A DNA stretch of 64,000 nt, from NCBI RefSeq assembly GCF_019633745.1, contig NZ_CP037968.1, positions 372,001 through 436,000 of the forward strand, in the 5' to 3' direction. The notes below the pieces were generated by a model, which had not been told where the DNA came from, did not search any database, and was given only the letters and a program-made list of their open reading frames with translations. This DNA comes from Methanofollis formosanus (GTDB lineage: Archaea > Halobacteriota > Methanomicrobia > Methanomicrobiales > Methanofollaceae). Positions within the stretch are counted from its first letter, which is position 1, and each line of letters begins with the position of its first letter. Both the position numbers and the translations under genes were made by a program. This document shows positions 59,372-64,000 of this stretch, one piece after another.

Positions 59372-60273
59372 TTTCCGGTCCCTTCGAAGGCCGCTTCCAC
59401 CTTCCGGATCATCCCGGGGCTCCCGACATAGATGGGAGTGCGCTGGTGCGGTTCTTCGGGAACGATGTCGAGAAGACTCTGGTGACCGTCCGAGGTTCTC
59501 CCTCCCGCCTGCTCGGCGATGAACCCGACAGGGATCGCCTCGTAGAGGAGACGGAGTTTGCCCTTCGGTTTCTCGTTGAGGGCCGGATAACAGTAGATCC
59601 CGCCGTAGGTGAGGATCTGGTGGAAGTCGGCCACGAAGGATCCGGTGTACCGGATCTTCGCCCCTTCCTCCTCGATCGCTTCGATGAAGGCGCGGTGGGG
59701 TGCGACCCAGGTCGGACGCGTCCCGCCGGTACCGTAGTTCTTCCCCTCCGGGATCTTCATGTCCTGGTGAAGGAGGCGGTACTCGCCGTCTTTGTCCATC
59801 GCAAAGACCTGCACGCCCTGCCCGACCGAGAGGGTGAGCGTCGTCATCGGGCCGTAGAGCATATAGAGGGCGGCCTTCAAGTTTCGTCCCGACTGCATCA
59901 CGGTGCCGCCGCCGAAGATCCCGATGATCGTCCCGACCGAGAGGTTGGTCTGGATCAGCGACGACCCGTCCATCGGGTCCATCACGACCGCATACTCATG
60001 GGTCGAGTCGGGGAAGACCGACACCTCTTCCTGCTCTTCGGAGGCGAGTTCCCGGATCAGCCCGGACTCGCCGAGGACGCGGGTGATCCAGGCGTCGGCC
60101 CAGGTGTCCATCGCGGCCTGCTGCTCCCCGAAGACATTCTCGGTATCGACATAGGCCTGATGGGTGATGAAGGCCTCCCTGATCGGGGCCGCCTGTCTGC
60201 CGATGAGCATGATGAGATCCTGCAGGGCGGCCTCGCAGCCTGCGGACTCCAGATATTCGCGCAGTGTCGTCAT
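59368..60273 (-). CDS. fbp: Fructose-1,6-bisphosphatase, class I
   Basis: A 301-residue class I FBPase, starting at the ATG at 60273 (GGAG about ten bases upstream). The active site is present: SEEQEE (Glu), VMDPMDGSS (metal and substrate), GGIYCYPALNEKPKGKLRLLYE with the substrate Lys/Arg, and IAEQAGG. It converts fructose-1,6-bisphosphate to fructose-6-phosphate in gluconeogenesis. The class I aldolase gene lies immediately upstream. Finding class I FBPase together with a class V-like paralogue is notable for an archaeon. Confidence 0.92.
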   Translation of the reverse strand: MTTLREYLESAGCEAALQDLIMLIGRQAAPIREAFITHQAYVDTENVFGEQQAAMDTWADAWITRVLGESGLIRELASEEQEEVSVFPDSTHEYAVVMDPMDGSSLIQTNLSVGTIIGIFGGGTVMQSGRNLKAALYMLYGPMTTLTLSVGQGVQVFAMDKDGEYRLLHQDMKIPEGKNYGTGGTRPTWVAPHRAFIEAIEEEGAKIRYTGSFVADFHQILTYGGIYCYPALNEKPKGKLRLLYEAIPVGFIAEQAGGRTSDGHQSLLDIVPEEPHQRTPIYVGSPGMIRKVEAAFEGTGK

Positions 60274-60356
60274 AATCCACAACTCCGAGATTCTCTATAT
60301 CAGATCCCCTATAAGTAGACCGCCCCCTTCACGAGGGCCGAAAAGAAGAGAGGGTT

Positions 60357-61274
60357 TTAGTTGCCCTTCAGGAGCGCGAGGGCGTCCTCGACAGAGGCGT
60401 CGTCGAGGGTGATGGCCGAGATGGCATTGCACATCCTGACCGCCTCGTCGAGGGACTTCTGGTGGATGTTTCTGCCGGTGGCGTTCCCCCGGGCACCGCC
60501 GGTGTGGATCTGGTCGTAGAGTTGTTTGAGGAAGGTCTCCTCGTCGACGCTCGACCCCCCGGCGCAGACGACCGAGGTCCGGCCTGCGGCGAGGGTCGCC
60601 TCCTTGAGAAGGTCGGCCGCGGAGGCGCCCTCTTTCTTGGGGGCGTTCACCTTGACGAAGTCCGAGCCCAGGCACGCTGCCACACCGGTCGCCCCGGCGA
60701 TGAGGTGGGAGTCCTTCTCGTCCTTGACCGCCGCGCCTCTGGGGTAGATCCAGAGCACGGTGATCAGGCCGTGCTGGTGGGCCTCGTTGACGACCTCGGC
60801 CGCCTCTTTGAGCATCCGGTCCTCGAACTCAGAGCCGAGGTAGATGGTGTAGCCGACGCCCGCGATCTTCAGGCCGCTCTGGTCGCGGAAGCGGACGACC
60901 TGCTCGACGGTGGTGAGGAGCGGGCTGACCGGGTCTTTCTGGGCGGTCTTGACCAGATGGGTCTTGGAATTGAGTTTGACGAGATAGGGAACCTCGGAGT
61001 AGTCGGGTCCGTACCTCGCGACGAGCCCGATCTGGGTTGCAAAGACGCCGATACGTCCCTGCTTCGCGACCCTGAAGAGGTGTTCGGGGTCGGCGTCGTC
61101 GGTCGGGATCCCCTCGCCATAAAAGTCGTCGTTAAGGTGTTCGACCTTCTGATCCCCGGCAAAGAGCATCAGGCGCCCGGTGCCGTGGGTGATGGCGGTA
61201 ATGTTCTGGATATAGGTCTCCCGCGCCGTCTCAGGGACGTCGGCGGGGACGGAAATGGAAACCTGTGAAGACAT
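60357..61274 (-). CDS. Class I aldolase (DhnA/fructose-bisphosphate aldolase family)
   Basis: A 305-residue TIM-barrel enzyme of the archaeal class I aldolase family: LMLFAGDQKVEHLNDDFYG at the start, GVGYTIYLGSEFE, TVLWIYPRGAAVKD, and VKVNAPKK carrying the Schiff-base lysine, followed by CAGGSSVDEETF. The family includes fructose-bisphosphate aldolase and the aldolase used in methanopterin and aromatic precursor synthesis. Adjacency to fbp favours the first. It is separated from fbp by about 80 bp and transcribed the same way. Confidence 0.85.
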   Translation of the reverse strand: MSSQVSISVPADVPETARETYIQNITAITHGTGRLMLFAGDQKVEHLNDDFYGEGIPTDDADPEHLFRVAKQGRIGVFATQIGLVARYGPDYSEVPYLVKLNSKTHLVKTAQKDPVSPLLTTVEQVVRFRDQSGLKIAGVGYTIYLGSEFEDRMLKEAAEVVNEAHQHGLITVLWIYPRGAAVKDEKDSHLIAGATGVAACLGSDFVKVNAPKKEGASAADLLKEATLAAGRTSVVCAGGSSVDEETFLKQLYDQIHTGGARGNATGRNIHQKSLDEAVRMCNAISAITLDDASVEDALALLKGN

Positions 61275-61378
61275 ACAGACTCAATCATTTCACCCCGTAC
61301 TTATGTCTTACTGGCCCGGACGGGGGCGGGCACCTCTCCGGATAAAAAGAGCGTGGAGCAGGATACCGGAATGCCGTC

Positions 61379-62167
61379 CTATTTACCGAGGTTCTCCAGG
61401 ATCTCCTCGCAGGTCTTCATGGTAATCTCTGAGCGCGCCACGAGTCTGGCGGCAAGGAGAGGGGCGGTCTTGGGGTCGAGGGCGATGGCATGGTTGTAGC
61501 ACTCCATCGCCTCCATATAGGGATCGACGTTGAGCGGAGCGACGGCGGTCCTGGCCCCCGGGGTGCCGAGGGTGCGGTAGGTCTCTTTGAGTTCTTCCTC
61601 CTGCCTGATGGAGATGTACAGGAAGGCGTCCCCGCGTCTGATCCAGGCCGCTGCGTTCTCGGGTCGCGCCTCGGTGATGGTGTCATAGTAGTCGGCGGCC
61701 TCGAGATATCTGCCCAGGCGCAGGTTGAGATACCCTGCCTTGTCCAGGGCGGCCATCGCCTCGGGTTCGCTGGCGAGCGCCTGCTCGCAGGCCTCAAGGG
61801 CTTCCTCCAGCTCGCCGGCCATCGAGAGGGCCTCGGCCTTCCCGACCAGCATCCTGGGATCGTCGGGGTCATTGAGGAGGACGGTGTCGTAGCAGACGAC
61901 CGCCTCCTCATACCGGCCCGCGGCAGAGAGGGCGTCGCCCTTCACCCAGAGGAGGTCGGGGTTGTCGGGGTCGGCGGCGGCGAAAAATTCGATGCAGTCG
62001 AGGGCAGGTTCTGCGTGGCCGGACGAGAGGAAGACGCCGGCGACGGTGGCCCCGGTACCGGCGACGTGTTTGTTGAGGTACTCGGGATCCTCTGCAATCC
62101 TGTCGGAGAGGAAAAAGGCGGTTCCGACGAGGAGGAGAGCGAGGATGACGACCCACTTCACCTTCAT
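61379..62167 (-). CDS. TPR-repeat membrane protein
   Basis: A 262-residue protein. An N-terminal hydrophobic helix (VVILALLLVGTAFFL) is followed by about five tetratricopeptide repeats with typical GRYEEAVVCYDTVLLNDPDDP and ALAALDKAGYLNLRLGRYLEAADYY patterns. It probably sits in the membrane with the repeats facing either side and scaffolds partners. A TATA box 22-30 bases upstream shows the transcript starts at the ATG (leaderless). No functional neighbour is obvious. Confidence 0.82.
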   Translation of the reverse strand: MKVKWVVILALLLVGTAFFLSDRIAEDPEYLNKHVAGTGATVAGVFLSSGHAEPALDCIEFFAAADPDNPDLLWVKGDALSAAGRYEEAVVCYDTVLLNDPDDPRMLVGKAEALSMAGELEEALEACEQALASEPEAMAALDKAGYLNLRLGRYLEAADYYDTITEARPENAAAWIRRGDAFLYISIRQEEELKETYRTLGTPGARTAVAPLNVDPYMEAMECYNHAIALDPKTAPLLAARLVARSEITMKTCEEILENLGK

Positions 62168-62188
62168 ACCCAGTAATCACAAACAATA

Positions 62189-62198
62189 CTATTTATAG
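62189..62198 (-). promoter_or_regulatory. TATA box of the TPR gene
   Basis: CTATAAATAG on the minus strand, 22-31 bases upstream of the ATG at 62167. The distance implies a leaderless transcript. Confidence 0.6.
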
Positions 62199-62389
62199 AT
62201 TTAGTGTTTTTAAATCAATTTTTAAGCGGCATTATATGATATTTTCAATTCAGTGCTCGGGGTTGTGCCATATGGCCGAATTGATGCGGCGCAGTACTTC
62301 GTGGTGCGAGTTTCGCCTCGGGACCATCGCCTGGAGAGGTATATCCCGATCAAAAACACCTGAAAAAAGGAGGATCTGGCGGGTGCCCT

Positions 62390-64000
62390 TCAGGCTCCGC
62401 TCAGCGGGGTCGGGATGCCTGTAATGATCGGTTTCTTCCTGACCGCTTCGAGTTTTGTCTCCAGGTCTTCGGTGAGTTGCCGGATCCTGGCGAAGTCCTT
62501 CTTCCTGGCAAAGGTCGCGGTCTCCAGTGCCTGAACCAGGTCCTTGATCTCCTCATCCTTCCCGGCCTCCTTCACCAGGCCGGCACGCTTGACGAGGGAG
62601 GAGGCCTTCTCGAGTGCGGCCCGCTGCTCGCCGGGGTACAGGATCTCCCAGGAGAGCCGCTCGAACTCTTCGAGCCGCTCCTTCGGGAGGGAGGGTTTCA
62701 CCTTCGCAAAGGCCGCGTCGAAGTGTCTCGTCGTGACCCGCACGTTCGCCACGGCGTCGTTGCGTTCCTGCGGCGACTTCTCCCGCATCGCGTCGATGAA
62801 CTCGCGCATCGCCGCCAGCTTCGCCTCTCTCACCAGCGCCTCGATATCGGCACCGGCAAAGCCCTCGGTCCGGTCCACCATGGCGTCGACGTCAACGTCG
62901 GCGGCAAGGAGTCCCTCGGTGCCGCGGAGGTAGACGTCGAAGATCTTCTTCCTGCTCTCTCTGTCGGGCGGCGGGACATAGACGATGCGATCGAGCCTGC
63001 CCGGGCGCATCAGGGCCTCGTCGAGCATATCGGGCCGGTTCGTCGCACCGAGGACCACGACGTCCTTGAGCTCCTCCAGGCCGTCGAGTTCGGTGAGGAG
63101 CTGGGAGACGACGCTCTCGGTGACATGCGTCGAGTCCGCGTACGAGCCGCGCCGCGGCACCAGGGAATCGATCTCGTCGAAGAAGACGATCGACGGCGCC
63201 GCCTGCCTCGCCTTCCTGAAGATCTCCCGCACGCCCTTCTCAGACTCGCCGACCCACTTGGAGAGGAGTTCGGGCCCCTTCACCGAGATGAAGTTGCACT
63301 CGCTCTCGTTTGCGGTCGCCTTGGCAAGCAAAGTCTTGCCGGTGCCGGGCGGGCCGAAGAGGAGGATGCCCTTGGGTGGTTTGGTCTGCATCCTGGCAAA
63401 GACCTCCGGGTATCTCAGCGGCCACTCCACCGCCTCGGTGAGGTCGGCCTTCACCTCCTCGAGCCCGCCGACGTCGGTCCACTTCACGTCGGGCACCTCG
63501 ACGAGCACCTCGCGCATCGCCGAGGGTTCGACGTGCTTGAGGGCCTCGTCGAAGTCCTCGCCAGTCACCTTCAGTTCCTCGATCAGTTCGGCCGGGATCT
63601 CCTCCTCGGCCTTGATCTTGGGGATCACCTTGCGGAGGGCGTGCATCGCCGCCTCCTTCACCAGGAGGGCGACGTCGGCGCCGACGAAACCGTGGGTGAT
63701 CTCGGCCAGGTGTTCGAGGTCCACGTTCTCGGCGAGGGGCACGCCCCTGGTGTGTACCTGGAGGATCTCGTGCCGCCCCTTCTTGTCGGGGATCCCGATC
63801 TCGATCTCGCGGTCGAACCGTCCGCCCCGGCGCAGCGCCGGGTCGAGGACGTCGGGGATGTTGGTGGCGGCGATGACCACGACCTGCCCCCTGGTTTCGA
63901 GCCCGTCCATCAGGGCGAGGAGCTGGGCGACGACGCGGCGTTCCACCTCGCCCTTCGTCTCCTCCCGTTTGGGGGCGATGGAGTCGAGTTCGTCGATGAA
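62390..64000 (-). CDS. CDC48/VAT AAA+ ATPase, C-terminal part
   Basis: The frame is open to the window edge, so the N-terminal domain and the first Walker A lie outside. The end of the first ATPase ring ([12 protein letters not shown] at 64000, then the arginine-finger region) is followed by the complete second ring: [17 protein letters not shown] (Walker A), [13 protein letters not shown] (Walker B), [19 protein letters not shown] charged helical tail follows with PLSGA at the end. The protein unfolds substrates for the proteasome. The gene extends past 64000; a Met at 63946 is internal. Confidence 0.94.
   Translation of the reverse strand, partial: FIDELDSIAPKREETKGEVERRVVAQLLALMDGLETRGQVVVIAATNIPDVLDPALRRGGRFDREIEIGIPDKKGRHEILQVHTRGVPLAENVDLEHLAEITHGFVGADVALLVKEAAMHALRKVIPKIKAEEEIPAELIEELKVTGEDFDEALKHVEPSAMREVLVEVPDVKWTDVGGLEEVKADLTEAVEWPLRYPEVFARMQTKPPKGILLFGPPGTGKTLLAKATANESECNFISVKGPELLSKWVGESEKGVREIFRKARQAAPSIVFFDEIDSLVPRRGSYADSTHVTESVVSQLLTELDGLEELKDVVVLGATNRPDMLDEALMRPGRLDRIVYVPPPDRESRKKIFDVYLRGTEGLLAADVDVDAMVDRTEGFAGADIEALVREAKLAAMREFIDAMREKSPQERNDAVANVRVTTRHFDAAFAKVKPSLPKERLEEFERLSWEILYPGEQRAALEKASSLVKRAGLVKEAGKDEEIKDLVQALETATFARKKDFARIRQLTEDLETKLEAVRKKPIITGIPTPLSGA

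Overview
The window reads as a chromosomal segment of a methanogenic archaeon of the order Methanomicrobiales, probably Methanofollis or Methanoculleus-like. The evidence is a GC-rich backbone with archaeal core genes (pycB/pycA, RtcB-archease, SecF-SecD, an LSm protein, AglJ-like glycosyltransferase, DUF2111, DUF2551 and DUF99 proteins, CDC48), archaeal TATA boxes, overlapping stop/start junctions with GGAGG-type ribosome sites, and an intron-containing tRNA-Met. The assignment rests on recognised protein families, not on a database search.

Layout: 1-1041 is the end of a purine permease. 1.2-5.6 kb is an accessory patch with an AlbA_2/ATPase regulator, a DUF4062 protein, a RelE/ParE-type toxin-antitoxin pair and a decayed PfkB kinase. 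5.7-19.0 kb is an AT-rich, co-directional cluster of eight genes: a 60-residue membrane peptide, a membrane zinc-ribbon GTPase, a GrpE-like factor, an Hsp70, an Hsp70 fused to a von Willebrand A (vWA) domain, a 1,000-residue J-like/zinc-ribbon/fibronectin-type protein, a second zinc-ribbon GTPase, and a GTPase-associated protein (GAP1-like). This is the most striking content: a chaperone plus double-GTPase system resembling the predicted NTP-dependent conflict systems. 19.0-22.3 kb holds a group II intron relic, a broken IS630 element and an IS5-family element.

22.3-32.5 kb looks like the remains of one or more integrated replicons and defence genes: a frameshifted Orc1/Cdc6, an XhlA-like small protein, a collapsed type I restriction system, an Xre/ImmA-PIN toxin-antitoxin with a palindromic operator, a five-gene overlapping operon ending in a primase-helicase, and a second copy of the toxin-antitoxin pair of 4 kb. 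32.7-36.4 kb has a MATE transporter, a pseudogene interrupted by a 137-bp MITE, and an AT-rich proteasome-like protein with a 56-residue partner.

36.6-49.6 kb is core genome. A biotin block runs leftward: biotin ligase, BioY, two ECF ATPases, the T component, then the biotin-dependent pyruvate carboxylase PycB/PycA, so uptake, attachment and use of biotin are grouped. Upstream lie RtcB and archease (RNA ligation) and then SecF-SecD. 49.6-58.5 kb mixes thioredoxins, a DNA glycosylase, a FucA-like aldolase, AglJ, a pilin-like protein, a beta-propeller and LSm with two clusters (12 units) of a roughly 150-bp hairpin-rich repeat. 58.5-64 kb has a divergent FBP-aldolase/phosphatase paralogue beside a classical FBPase and a class I aldolase, a leaderless TPR protein, and the 5'-truncated CDC48 ATPase at the edge.
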